A DNA stretch of 64,000 nt, from NCBI GenBank assembly GCA_964641135.1, contig CAZXJV010000001.1:20707-84706 (forward strand). Reading direction: 5' to 3'. Below are positions 26,232 through 34,900 of this stretch, in pieces; position 1 is the first letter of the stretch, and every line of letters starts with the position of its first letter. Under the pieces are notes generated by a model that did not search any database, had not been told where the DNA came from, and was given only the letters and a program-made list of their open reading frames with translations. The DNA is from Teretinema sp964641135. GTDB taxonomy: Bacteria > Spirochaetota > Spirochaetia > Treponematales > Treponemataceae. A program made the position numbers and the translations under genes.

Positions 26232-27489
26232 CTGTTATAAACTCCTTCAATTCTGCTGCCAGCCGGCCCGAAGAACGGACCTGAAGCAGAACAGCGGTAT
26301 CTTCATACTGTACCGTTATAACGGACCCGGAGCGATAGGCAAGAGCTACCAGGTCATGACGGTCTGCCGGCAGGCGGTACCAGGCAGGAGTACCGGAAAA
26401 AAGCGAATCCATTCTCTCGACACAGACCTGCAATCCATCCTGTGTTTTTGCGCTTACAAAAACAGCCTCGGGATACAGGGTTTCCAGACGAGCCCGTGTA
26501 AACTGGTCCAAAAGATCGCTTTTGTTCAGAACGAGCAGGGATGGGCGGTCTGCCGCACCTATTTCCGCAAGAACAGTCCTTGTAGCCGCAAGCTGTTCAA
26601 CCACAGCCCGGTCAGAAGCATCCTGCAGTATCAGTACGGCATCTGCAAAAACAGCCTCTTCCAGTGTTGCATGAAAAGCCTCTACAAGATCATGCGGCAG
26701 GTTGCGTACAAAACCGACAGTATCGGTCAAGAGTATGGTCCGGCCTGAAAGCAGCGAAAACCGCCGGGTAGTCGGATCAAGGGTTGCAAAAAGCTTGTCT
26801 TCTGCGAGAACCCCCGCACCGGTTAGCGCATTCAATAAACTTGATTTTCCGGCATTTGTATAACCGACAATGGCACAGGTTGGTACCGGAACCTTCTCTC
26901 GCCGTTTGCGCCGGTTTGCCCGTTCACGCTTGACCGCCTTCAATTCCGAACGAATAGTCGCGATACGCGCGGTTATTGAACGGCGGTCCAGCTCAAGCTG
27001 CGTTTCACCCGCACCCTTCGTTCCATACCGCCCGCCCCGCTGACGGGACAAAGCCTCATAGGTGTGCGCAAGTCGGGGCAATGCGTATTCCAGACGGGCC
27101 AGTTCAACCTGCAAAACTGCTTCCCTGGTCATTGCGCGCTGTGCAAAAATCCTGATGATTACTTCCTGCCGGTCAAGACAGGTAAGTCCGCTCAGAGATT
27201 CCCAGTTGCGCTGCTGGGTCGGGGTTATCTCAAAGTCAAAGAGTATCTGACCCGACCCCGATTCCACAGCCCGGTCTACTATTTCTGCGGCCTTACCGGT
27301 GCCCATTCCAAAACGGGGAGCCGGTTCATCACGCTTTAAAACAAGTTCACCGGCAACAGCATATCCTGCAGTTGAAGCAAGGCTGCGTAATTCTGCCAAC
27401 GACTGGTCCCCGGAGACAAGACCGCCGGTATTTTTTCCCACCAGAAACACTGTTTCGGGACGGGTATTTTCCTCTTCAATATCAATCAT
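26212..27489 (-). CDS. hflX: GTPase HflX (ribosome-associated)
   Basis: A 425-aa HflX. The N-terminal glycine-rich domain holds FGMGTGKAAEI and the long helical RQRGGRYGTKGAGETQLELD signature. The G domain has G1 GYTNAGKSSL, G3 DTVGF and G4 LNKSD. It splits stalled ribosomes during stress. The start ATG 27489 lies 8 nt after TATAGT and lacks an SD, consistent with leaderless translation. Confidence 0.95.
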   Translation of the reverse strand: MIDIEEENTRPETVFLVGKNTGGLVSGDQSLAELRSLASTAGYAVAGELVLKRDEPAPRFGMGTGKAAEIVDRAVESGSGQILFDFEITPTQQRNWESLSGLTCLDRQEVIIRIFAQRAMTREAVLQVELARLEYALPRLAHTYEALSRQRGGRYGTKGAGETQLELDRRSITARIATIRSELKAVKRERANRRKRREKVPVPTCAIVGYTNAGKSSLLNALTGAGVLAEDKLFATLDPTTRRFSLLSGRTILLTDTVGFVRNLPHDLVEAFHATLEEAVFADAVLILQDASDRAVVEQLAATRTVLAEIGAADRPSLLVLNKSDLLDQFTRARLETLYPEAVFVSAKTQDGLQVCVERMDSLFSGTPAWYRLPADRHDLVALAYRSGSVITVQYEDTAVLLQVRSSGRLAAELKEFITDEVATK

Positions 27490-27544
27490 CTGTGACCACT
27501 ATAGCCTATACCGCCCGTAATTGGTAGATTCCCGCATATTTTCA

Positions 27545-27550
27545 TATACT
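27545..27550 (+). promoter_or_regulatory. Candidate -10 for the acidic-repeat membrane protein gene
   Basis: TATACT lies 18 nt after a weak TTGGTA -35 (27521-27526). It leaves a leader of about 43 nt with TTGGAGGACCT before the GTG at 27600. Confidence 0.35.
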
Positions 27551-27599
27551 TTAAGCAGAGGATTCCGATAATCTATCAGAAGAAGTATTTGGAGGACCT

Positions 27600-29993
27600 G
27601 TGCGCACCGCGCCCAAAATTGCCCTGAGTCTCATTATTACCCTACTCCTCTTTACCGGCATGGCCTTTGCGGCTTATGGCGGACTTTTTGCGCTTATAGA
27701 GACACGGTTTTATCAGCCGGCGGCAATCCGGGGTATACAGGACCAGCTGGACGATATCGGCCGTTCACTGGACACCTGGCATGACCGCAACATCGCACGA
27801 TTCCAGGAATTTATTGACACTCCGCAGGTACAGCGCAGCGTTCTTCCCCAGCAAAGCAGAGAGGATATAGTTGTCCGGGCCGAACGAGCCGGTATGCTGC
27901 TTTCTGATCCCCAGGGTCTTTCAGGAATCAGAATACTTGACGCACAGCCCACAGGAGAAAGCGGCCTTAGACGTATACAGTACAGCACATGGCAGGAAGA
28001 CATTTTGCGCCAGGATGCCCAGTTTATCTCATGGGAACACTACGGCAGAGATCCGCACGAAATACCGCCGGCCGTCCTTGATGTACCGGAAGGCGGCACT
28101 CCCAAACTTTTATACGATGGCAGCCGTGACCGTTTTATTTACGCCTTTGCTTTCAGCGATTCTTTCGGCAACTACCGTGGAACTGCCCTTTTTTATGTTT
28201 CGGCGCGCAACGCAGCTCGTCAGCTAATAGCTGATGGCTCACTCCGTTTGACCGAAGACATTCGTATTGCCGGCACACCGGAAACTTCCGCTGCCGGAAT
28301 TATCACCGGATTGCCCCGCGGCGGGGCAACCTTTTTAACTGAAGCGGTTATAGAGCGCTGGAATCAGGGAAGGAATGAGCTTGACCGCATTGCCGACAGC
28401 GGAGACCACGGATGGATACTGATAACCCGCCCGGGACAGCGCTACGGCGGACTGCTGGGCCAGGTTGTGCCCGACAACCTGTTTGTGTTTCCGCAGATAG
28501 TAAAAATTCTCCTGCTGGGTATCTGTTTTGCCACACTGTTTTTGTGCATTTTTCTCCTTTTTAACCTCAAACAGAATGATATGGTGGTCATCCGCAGCCG
28601 GATACGGCGGTTCCAGCTTCAGCTGGTTCAGGATTTTATGACCGGCGGAGAAGCTGTTAAATGGGAAGAAGTAAGCAAGACGATTGATTACCGTAAACAC
28701 GACATCAGCAGGGATCTTAAAAAGAGTTTCGGACGGCGCGTTATAAAACGTCACGAGGCCGAGATCGATGCCCTTCTGGAACGCAGCTGGGACGAAATCT
28801 TCAGTGCAATCGGAAAGCAGAAACAGCAGCAGACAATCGGCGGTACCGAAGAGCTGAAGTCAATGCTGGAGCAGGTTCTGAAAAGCAACGTTCTCCAGAT
28901 AGCCCAGACTCATCCGGTCCGCCAGCCGGCATCTCTGCAGCCCGTGGCAACAGACGATATTCCGGAAGATCTGGAAGAGCTTGATGATCTTGAAGAAGTT
29001 GAAGAGCTGGAAGAGACGGAAGAAACAGGGCAGACTGGCGAATTTGAAGAACTGGAAGAAGTTGAAGAACTTGTCAGCGATAATTCAGATGATATCGGTG
29101 ACCTTGAAACTCTGGAACCCGAAGGAATCGAGCCGAGTCTTCATTTTGAGGCAGCCCCGCCCGTATCCGGAGCTGAAACCATCGAAGCGGGCATCCCCGC
29201 CGAAGAACTTGAGGACCTTGAAGAACTCGAAGATCTTGAACCCCTGGAAGAGACGAAAGCAGCTGAACCGGAGCCATCAACAGCCGACGATATACCGCGC
29301 CACAGGCCGATACCTGTGGAACTGCAGGAAGTACCGCACCTTGTTATCGGCCATCACGATGCCGGACCCGCACCCACACTGGACATCGTTGACAGTATCG
29401 GAGACCTGACAGAAAACGTGGATATAGCCGACTTCCTCAGCTCGGACGGTCCGGTAGCAGGGGCCATCCCTGCCGAGGTCGAGTATCTTGACGGTGAATG
29501 GGAAATTCCGCTTCTTGAAGAAGCGGATGATACAGAGATCGAATCATTGGTAGAAGATCGCCAACCCGATGAGGTACTGGTCTACAACTTTGAAGAAATA
29601 CCCCGTCTGGATGGCCGGTACGGACGTACGCCTGATGATTACAGCGACATCGTCAGCGACCAGAACCTGGTACTTACCCGGCCAGACTTCAGTTTCCTTG
29701 ATTCCGATATGGAGGATGCAGCACCTGTGAACTATCTTGATTCCATTTTACTGTCTTTGGACTCGGCAGTCTGGGGACACTACCCCGAAACTACCGTGGT
29801 TGAAATGCTGGAAGTTGTCGGTGAGGATGAACCGGACGAGCTGGAAGAGGCCGGCGCCAGGGACACAACAGGATCGGGGGTTATAGTCTCACAAGACGGC
29901 CTGTTTGTCATCGGCACACAGGATACCGCCGAAAGCCGTGTTCATGAAGCAGGTGATCCGGAATTCAGGAATCTTGTAGATTCTGTCCTGTAG
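27600..29993 (+). CDS. Two-TM sensor-like protein with acidic LEEL repeats, unknown function
   Basis: A 797-aa protein starting at GTG 27600 behind GGAGG. There is an N-terminal transmembrane helix (IALSLIITLLLFTGMAFAAYGG), an extracytoplasmic domain of about 270 aa resembling a sensor input region, and a second helix (IVKILLLGICFATLFLCIFLLF, about 300-322). A cytoplasmic part of nearly 470 aa has an Arg/Lys-rich helical start, then two very acidic blocks built from LEEL/LEDL units (about 453-503 and 535-560) and further acidic stretches. No kinase, GGDEF or methyl-accepting motif is seen, so it is not a standard signalling protein. Role unknown. Confidence 0.8.
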   Translation: MRTAPKIALSLIITLLLFTGMAFAAYGGLFALIETRFYQPAAIRGIQDQLDDIGRSLDTWHDRNIARFQEFIDTPQVQRSVLPQQSREDIVVRAERAGMLLSDPQGLSGIRILDAQPTGESGLRRIQYSTWQEDILRQDAQFISWEHYGRDPHEIPPAVLDVPEGGTPKLLYDGSRDRFIYAFAFSDSFGNYRGTALFYVSARNAARQLIADGSLRLTEDIRIAGTPETSAAGIITGLPRGGATFLTEAVIERWNQGRNELDRIADSGDHGWILITRPGQRYGGLLGQVVPDNLFVFPQIVKILLLGICFATLFLCIFLLFNLKQNDMVVIRSRIRRFQLQLVQDFMTGGEAVKWEEVSKTIDYRKHDISRDLKKSFGRRVIKRHEAEIDALLERSWDEIFSAIGKQKQQQTIGGTEELKSMLEQVLKSNVLQIAQTHPVRQPASLQPVATDDIPEDLEELDDLEEVEELEETEETGQTGEFEELEEVEELVSDNSDDIGDLETLEPEGIEPSLHFEAAPPVSGAETIEAGIPAEELEDLEELEDLEPLEETKAAEPEPSTADDIPRHRPIPVELQEVPHLVIGHHDAGPAPTLDIVDSIGDLTENVDIADFLSSDGPVAGAIPAEVEYLDGEWEIPLLEEADDTEIESLVEDRQPDEVLVYNFEEIPRLDGRYGRTPDDYSDIVSDQNLVLTRPDFSFLDSDMEDAAPVNYLDSILLSLDSAVWGHYPETTVVEMLEVVGEDEPDELEEAGARDTTGSGVIVSQDGLFVIGTQDTAESRVHEAGDPEFRNLVDSVL

Positions 29994-30387
29994 GATGGCG
30001 GCGGTGTGTTTCCAGCAGATGATCCACGACGGCCTCGTCAGCGGGAGCGAACAGATAATCACCCATTTCATGCACAGTAACCCAGCGTATGTCGTCGTGG
30101 TCATGAAGACGGATATGTCCCCCCACCATTAAAGCCTTTACAGCAATCAGACGCACAACACGGTCACCATAATCATAGGTAGTTTCTATAAGCACATCGC
30201 CCGCTTCGATATGCAGGTCCATTTCCTCGCGCAGCTCTCGCACGGCACACTCATAAGGGCTTTCACCCTCCTCAAGCTTGCCGCCGGGGAATTCCCAATA
30301 GCCGCCCAGTGTTATATCTGCCTTGCGGCGGGCAATCAAAATGCGTCCTTCACGGTTTTCAATGACAGCTGCGGCTACTACAATCAT
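29965..30387 (-). CDS. NUDIX hydrolase of the MutT type
   Basis: A 140-aa protein with the complete NUDIX box GGKLEEGESPYECAVRELRE plus the EE of REEM and a preceding YWEFPGG, the MutT arrangement. It probably hydrolyses oxidised nucleoside triphosphates such as 8-oxo-dGTP. The start ATG 30387 lies exactly 6 nt after TATACT. The longer reading to 30432 would include the promoter and is rejected. Its 3' end overlaps the convergent acidic-repeat gene by 29 nt. Confidence 0.92.
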   Translation of the reverse strand: MIVVAAAVIENREGRILIARRKADITLGGYWEFPGGKLEEGESPYECAVRELREEMDLHIEAGDVLIETTYDYGDRVVRLIAVKALMVGGHIRLHDHDDIRWVTVHEMGDYLFAPADEAVVDHLLETHRRHPTGQNLQDS

Positions 30388-30393
30388 AGCCTG

Positions 30394-30422
30394 AGTATAA
30401 ACGCATACCAGTGTAAAGTCAA
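30394..30422 (-). promoter_or_regulatory. NUDIX gene promoter, TTGACT-N17-TATACT
   Basis: On the minus strand TTGACT (30417-30422) and TATACT (30394-30399) are ideally spaced. CAGGCT (6 nt) separates the -10 from the ATG. Confidence 0.7.
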
Positions 30423-30465
30423 AAGAGCACATGAGCCCGCAAACTCCGGATCCTTTTTGCAGGAA

Positions 30466-30494
30466 TTGGCAGGGTTCAGCAAATACGCTATTCT
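30466..30494 (+). promoter_or_regulatory. Thioesterase gene promoter, TTGGCA-N17-TATTCT
   Basis: TTGGCA (30466-30471) and TATTCT (30489-30494) are spaced 17 nt. Nine nt then lead to ATG 30504 without an SD. Confidence 0.55.
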
Positions 30495-30503
30495 GTCAGC
30501 ATC

Positions 30504-30917
30504 ATGAAACACACTGCCAAACTGACTGTCCGCAGCTATGAGCTGGACGCCAATAACCATGTTAACAACGCCACCTACCTGAACTATCTGGAATTTGCCC
30601 GCATGGAATACCTCCGGGCTATCGGGTTTGACTACAACGAACTGTTCGACGCGGGCTATGCCCTTTTTGTCACTAAAATAGAGATCTCCTACCGCTATCC
30701 GGCGAAACTCTTTGACGAATTAAGCATCGAAGTTACACCGCTTAAATTCGGCAAGCTCTCCGGAGTCTTTGCGCAGCGCATCCTGAACCAGAACGGCCAG
30801 CTGTGCGTCGAAGCAAAGGTAAGCTGGGGCTGCGTGGACAAAACAGGACGGCCAAGCCGCCTCCCTGAACAATTTTTGGTTGCAGGTCTTCATCCGGAAG
30901 AAACACAGGCTGAATAA
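30504..30917 (+). CDS. Hotdog-fold acyl-CoA thioesterase (4HBT/YbgC type)
   Basis: A 137-aa hotdog thioesterase. The signature YELDANNHVNNATYLNYLEFAR is close to the YbgC/FadM/FatA pattern, whose catalytic Asp is replaced here by the N-N-H-V-N-N context typical of the broader 4HBT family. It would cleave short- or medium-chain acyl-CoA or acyl-ACP. Single-gene unit; only 4 nt separate its stop from the convergent PHP gene. Confidence 0.88.
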   Translation: MKHTAKLTVRSYELDANNHVNNATYLNYLEFARMEYLRAIGFDYNELFDAGYALFVTKIEISYRYPAKLFDELSIEVTPLKFGKLSGVFAQRILNQNGQLCVEAKVSWGCVDKTGRPSRLPEQFLVAGLHPEETQAE

Positions 30918-30921
30918 CAGC

Positions 30922-31722
30922 TCAGGACCCTGGTTGGGCAAACCCAAGGGCAACCGCGCTGTCGGTAACGGGCACACCCCACTGCGCTGCAAGGGTACGG
31001 GCACGCACTGTTCCGGCCAGAACATCCTGCGGACGGTGTGCATCAGAATTGCAGATAATAACAGCGCCGGCTTGAACTGCCATTTCCCAGAAATTCTGGA
31101 CCGGGTACGGGGCGCGCCAGATTCCCTCTCCCCGCACGGCCGGACGGGTCATGCCAAGGCCGTTGATCTCCATGGGCAGCTTCATGGCTGCGCAGGCATC
31201 AATTATTGCCCGTGCGCAGGCGCGCACATCCGGATCATGCAGCGAAAACGATGATAAAAACAAGTCAGGGTGAGCAATATAATCATAGAGGCCGGAGGCG
31301 ATCCCCTCTACAGTAAGATCTGCGTAGCGGGCCAGAGCCCGATGGTCGTTAACATCACAGATATAGGCCAGATCCCCGCGGTCCTGAATCCAGTGTGACC
31401 CGTAAACCAGATAGTCCGCACCGCATTCCTCCTTCAGAAAGTCCCCTATCCAGGCGACGCGGGCGGGGTCCCACTCGCACTCAAAGCCGCAATACACCGG
31501 GAAGGATGCCTCGCTGGCTGCAGTACGCACCTGCTTGAAATACAACGGTATCTGGTCTGCGGTCATACGGCTCCCGGCCCAGGTACCGTCCGGCCAGGGA
31601 CAATGATCGGAAAAACCAAGGGCGGTCGCCCCGTCGGCTACAGCCTGACGGACGTAGTCTGTCGGGTCGCCTGCGGCATGTTTACATAAGCGGGTATGGG
31701 TGTGAAAGCTGGAAGTACGCAC
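30922..31722 (-). CDS. PHP-family phosphatase, histidinol-phosphatase-like
   Basis: A 266-aa PHP-domain protein. Metal-binding segments are FHTHTRLCKHA at the N-terminus, GFSDHCPW, the ECEW segment, YVLGSHW-equivalent YLVYGSHWI and the C-terminal CNSDAHRP. This best fits HisK-type histidinol-phosphate phosphatase, but no other his genes are present, so other phosphoesters are possible. The start is GTG 31722, exactly 6 nt after TATAGT; a start 12 residues earlier would lie on or upstream of the -10. Confidence 0.82.
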   Translation of the reverse strand: MRTSSFHTHTRLCKHAAGDPTDYVRQAVADGATALGFSDHCPWPDGTWAGSRMTADQIPLYFKQVRTAASEASFPVYCGFECEWDPARVAWIGDFLKEECGADYLVYGSHWIQDRGDLAYICDVNDHRALARYADLTVEGIASGLYDYIAHPDLFLSSFSLHDPDVRACARAIIDACAAMKLPMEINGLGMTRPAVRGEGIWRAPYPVQNFWEMAVQAGAVIICNSDAHRPQDVLAGTVRARTLAAQWGVPVTDSAVALGFAQPGS

Positions 31723-31728
31723 GGGCAC

Positions 31729-31758
31729 ACTATACCCCGAAACCCCGGCCAACAGCAA
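31729..31758 (-). promoter_or_regulatory. PHP gene promoter, TTGCTG-N18-TATAGT
   Basis: On the minus strand a weak TTGCTG -35 (31753-31758) precedes TATAGT (31729-31734). GTGCCC (6 nt) separates the -10 from the GTG start. Confidence 0.5.
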
Positions 31759-31789
31759 GGATGATACCCCTGCCGGCAGCGCCGCCCGA

Positions 31790-33061
31790 TCAGAAAGCTA
31801 TAGTCGCAGAAAAATTAAAGTAGTTATCCCTTACGTTATACCCGAAATCAATTCCCATGGCCGGAACTGCAATTCCCCGCAGATACATGCGTGTACCCAC
31901 AGCAGGGCCATGATAGCTCCGCCAGGCCCACTCATCGCGCTGATACAGACCGGCTTCGTATACGGTCTTGATGGAAAAGCTTGACCAGGACAGATTTAAA
32001 AGCGCCCACTCTGCCTCTATACTGCCTGCAAGGTGCTGATCATGATTTAAAGGAGCAAGGGTTCTGGAATGATCCGCTGCACCCCACACCGTTTCCTGCA
32101 AGAACGGTTTATCCAGCAGGGATACATCGCCACCGATTCGTCCATACACATTGTGTGCAAGTTGACGGGTATAGGTTGCGGTAAGGTCTACGCCGGTAAA
32201 AACTGAAGAATCATAAAAATCTCTGCCAAGGGTTACAATACTTCTGGCCAAAAAGCCGGTGCTGATTGTTCCGGTATACTGCTGCCGGTCGTATTCCAGC
32301 CACAGCCTGCCGATTAAAAATCTGCGGGTTCCATCAAGACCGGTTGCATCATCGGCCCTGGTTATTCCATGATGCTCGAAACTGCCCAGCACACCGGCTT
32401 TGAATTCGGGTTTCAGATTATAAAAAAGACCGCCGTAACCAATAAAACTCAAATCAGAATACTGACCCTTCACCTTTCCATCAAAGTCAAGCCAGTCAGC
32501 ATCCTTAAGGCTGCCAAAGCCGCCGCCGAGAGTAAAGCCGAGTTTTCCGGGAATCAGATCCGGTTCACCATATTCAATAAACCCGTCAACTCCGTTCTTT
32601 GTGGAATATGCCCCCGTAATGATAAGAAATTTATTCAAACCAAGAAAGTTGCTTTCCATAAGGAGCGCGCCATAGGTTTGATCGTCCGAGGTGATGTTCA
32701 GTCGCGGAGCCGGAATAAGCGACCATTTTTCCTTGACTGAAAGATATATATCTATCTGTTCGCCGTCAAGAATGTATACATATTCCGGTGAATCAAAGAT
32801 TCCTGTTTTATACAAAGCCTGTGTGAACTCGTATTCATCAAAGTCGGACAGGCGTTCAACAGACTGTCGGCGCCAGATAGCATCGATTACCGACCGGCGT
32901 GTTCGTTTAAGCCCTGTTATATGCAGTTCGCCAACCGGCCAGGCGGCATATTCGGCAGGTGAAATAGCGGGGGGAAGTCCGGATTCTGCTTCGGCCGGGC
33001 ACACAATAGCTGCGCAAAGTATAAAAACACAGACGAAACACAGGTTTTTTGGGATAGACAT
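31790..33061 (-). CDS. Omp85/BamA-TamA-like outer-membrane protein with a single POTRA
   Basis: A 423-aa protein with a Sec signal (FVCVFILCAAIVCPAEA). Residues about 40-110 form one POTRA domain: GELHITGLKRTRRSVIDAIWRRQ, then FTQALYKTGIFDSPEYVYIL and a closing strand VSVKEKW-like segment. About 300 residues of amphipathic strands follow, ending in ...NFSATIAF with the C-terminal Phe used as an outer-membrane insertion signal. BamA has five POTRAs and about 800 aa, so this is a reduced relative of unknown cargo. AGGAGAATGTT precedes the ATG. Confidence 0.8.
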   Translation of the reverse strand: MSIPKNLCFVCVFILCAAIVCPAEAESGLPPAISPAEYAAWPVGELHITGLKRTRRSVIDAIWRRQSVERLSDFDEYEFTQALYKTGIFDSPEYVYILDGEQIDIYLSVKEKWSLIPAPRLNITSDDQTYGALLMESNFLGLNKFLIITGAYSTKNGVDGFIEYGEPDLIPGKLGFTLGGGFGSLKDADWLDFDGKVKGQYSDLSFIGYGGLFYNLKPEFKAGVLGSFEHHGITRADDATGLDGTRRFLIGRLWLEYDRQQYTGTISTGFLARSIVTLGRDFYDSSVFTGVDLTATYTRQLAHNVYGRIGGDVSLLDKPFLQETVWGAADHSRTLAPLNHDQHLAGSIEAEWALLNLSWSSFSIKTVYEAGLYQRDEWAWRSYHGPAVGTRMYLRGIAVPAMGIDFGYNVRDNYFNFSATIAF

Positions 33062-33161
33062 AACATTCTCCTGATCATTGGTGTTCCAATGGAACAGATG
33101 TGAATGGAAGAAGTGTTACCGGCTTAAAAGAATTGAAGAGTTTTTTTCGGAAACCCGGCTG

Positions 33162-34688
33162 TTACTCTTGTTTAAGATACAGCTGCATCAGCTGAACAAA
33201 GGCGTAAATTTGTTTATATACTTCGATTACCCACTCGCGGATCGGGCGGTCGGCATTTATTTCCAGTTCTTTCCAGTTATTGAGAAGTTCATGGGGACTT
33301 TTTGCATGGTCCTCAACAATGTTTTTCAGACTGCGGCCGATGGTAACCAGATGCTGGGTTCCGGCAGAAAGATATTTCAGGGCTGTGTCGTTTACATCCT
33401 TAAGCTGTGTCCGCAGCTGCTTGACCACTTCCTTGTCCCGTTCGGACCGTGCGAGCATGGAATGCAGTTTTGCTCCAAGTTCCCCGTCCTCGGCAAGGTT
33501 TTCATCAAAGGCGGTAATACTGTCTGAAAGTTCCAGCAGTTCATGAAAGCTGCCGGAAAACGCGGTTGACATGGCGGGTACTATCCATTTTCCACGGACC
33601 AGGAACAGGTCTGTCAGGGCGCGTATATCCCGTTTGAAATAGTCGATCAAAAAGGCCTTCATGTAATTCAGTTCTTCAACATACAAGAAGCCGCCGAGCA
33701 TCTTTTTTTCGAAAGCGGGATTGGCCCGTTCTGCATAATTTTTGAGCCGGACAATAGATTCTGTTCCAAAAATCTGACGCAGCAGCTCGCCCGCTTTGGT
33801 TGTACGGGTTTCCTGCTGGATAGATTGCACCACCATCTCTGTCTGGGTTTTCATCTTCATAAGATAGGTGTCAACAATACGTTCGGAAACCGGTTCAGGT
33901 TTGACCCGGTAGGAAGGATCTTTTGACAGGTGCCGTACAATCATCTCCAGAACTGCACTGCGTTTGATGTCGGTAAGTACTGCCAGCAGCTTGTTCCATT
34001 GACCGATAGAAACCGGTTCAACCTCGCGATACGCCTTGACTATCGCAAAGATTTTGGGCCAGTCAGCATCCACCGGCAGGGTGTAGGCCACAAGGGCAAA
34101 GTCCTTCAGATCCTCAAGAACATACTCGCCACGTATTGTTTCAAACTTGGGACTGTAGGAGAAATTGCGTTCCGGCAACGAAGAATCAAACTTCTTCAAT
34201 AGAAAAAAGTAGTCAAATGATACGAAGGTTGTCAGCATTTCCAGCTGGGAATACAGATGATCTATTTTGCGTACCTTCTCGGGATCAAATTCCGACATAA
34301 AGGCAGCCACCTCATCTTTTACCTGTTGAGCAAGTTCCTTGGGTGAGGTTTGCTTTGCGCGTTCCTTGATCACGTCTTCGGTTAAACGTTCCTTCAGTTC
34401 AAGCTGACGGTCGCTCAGAGACATCTCGATTAAAAGATTCCGCAACACAACGGATGAGTTGGCATTCAGCAGGATAAGCTGGGCGGAACCGACAACCTTA
34501 TAAACCTCGAAGAAGAATTTTCCAAGACCGGGCAAGGCCTCTTCGGATGAAGGGCGATACCATTTGTATTTCAGTTTGTTGAGCTCTTTGGCAATGTTTT
34601 TCAGCTGACGCCGCTTTTCCACTTCGGGATCAGTAGAAGAGAAAAAAATCCCGATCAAACGCTGAAAGATGTTCTCGGTCTCTGCCAT
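33162..34688 (-). CDS. Spirochaete conserved protein (DUF5312-like)
   Basis: A 508-aa soluble, almost entirely helical protein with no signal peptide or membrane helix. It begins AETENIFQRLIGIFFSSTDPE and is rich in charged residues. I recall it as a spirochaete-restricted family (DUF5312); that label is from memory and should be checked. Its function is unknown. Its promoter is close to consensus (TTGACA-N17-CATAGT) and the -10 ends 7 nt before the ATG, with no SD. It is divergent from rex. Confidence 0.75.
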   Translation of the reverse strand: MAETENIFQRLIGIFFSSTDPEVEKRRQLKNIAKELNKLKYKWYRPSSEEALPGLGKFFFEVYKVVGSAQLILLNANSSVVLRNLLIEMSLSDRQLELKERLTEDVIKERAKQTSPKELAQQVKDEVAAFMSEFDPEKVRKIDHLYSQLEMLTTFVSFDYFFLLKKFDSSLPERNFSYSPKFETIRGEYVLEDLKDFALVAYTLPVDADWPKIFAIVKAYREVEPVSIGQWNKLLAVLTDIKRSAVLEMIVRHLSKDPSYRVKPEPVSERIVDTYLMKMKTQTEMVVQSIQQETRTTKAGELLRQIFGTESIVRLKNYAERANPAFEKKMLGGFLYVEELNYMKAFLIDYFKRDIRALTDLFLVRGKWIVPAMSTAFSGSFHELLELSDSITAFDENLAEDGELGAKLHSMLARSERDKEVVKQLRTQLKDVNDTALKYLSAGTQHLVTIGRSLKNIVEDHAKSPHELLNNWKELEINADRPIREWVIEVYKQIYAFVQLMQLYLKQE

Positions 34689-34695
34689 ACCACTT

Positions 34696-34724
34696 ACTAT
34701 GGGCTAAAACCCTGCGGCTGTCAA
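34696..34724 (-). promoter_or_regulatory. DUF5312 gene promoter, TTGACA-N17-CATAGT
   Basis: On the minus strand TTGACA (34719-34724) and CATAGT (34696-34701) are spaced 17 nt, and AAGTGGT (7 nt) leads to the ATG. Confidence 0.6.
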
Positions 34725-34800
34725 TAAATTACCCCGGCTGGATGGCAAGCCCTTCCTCGTCATCCATAAGAAACCTGAGGAGTATCAGTCTACACCTTAT

Positions 34801-34818
34801 CTGTGAAATATTTCTCAA
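34801..34818. promoter_or_regulatory. Candidate Rex operator 1 (imperfect)
   Basis: CTGTGAAATATTTCTCAA matches the Rex consensus TTGTGA-N6-TCACAA except at three positions. It lies upstream of the rex -35, so Rex bound here and at the second site could bridge the promoter. Confidence 0.5.
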
Positions 34819-34835
34819 ATAATAGACTTTTTTCG

Positions 34836-34865
34836 TTGACAGGCGCCGGCTGTCGATGATAGACT
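34836..34865 (+). promoter_or_regulatory. rex-serC promoter, TTGACA-N18-TAGACT
   Basis: A perfect TTGACA (34836-34841) and a TAGACT -10 (34860-34865) lie between the two Rex-like palindromes. Confidence 0.6.
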
Positions 34866-34867
34866 GA

Positions 34868-34885
34868 CTGTGAAATAATTCACGG
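34868..34885. promoter_or_regulatory. Rex operator 2, overlapping the transcription start
   Basis: CTGTGAAATAATTCACGG keeps both core half-sites TGTGA and TCAC with the canonical 6-nt AT spacer. It starts 3 nt after the -10 box, the expected position for Rex autorepression. Confidence 0.75.
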
Positions 34886-34900
34886 ACAAGGAGGTCACAG

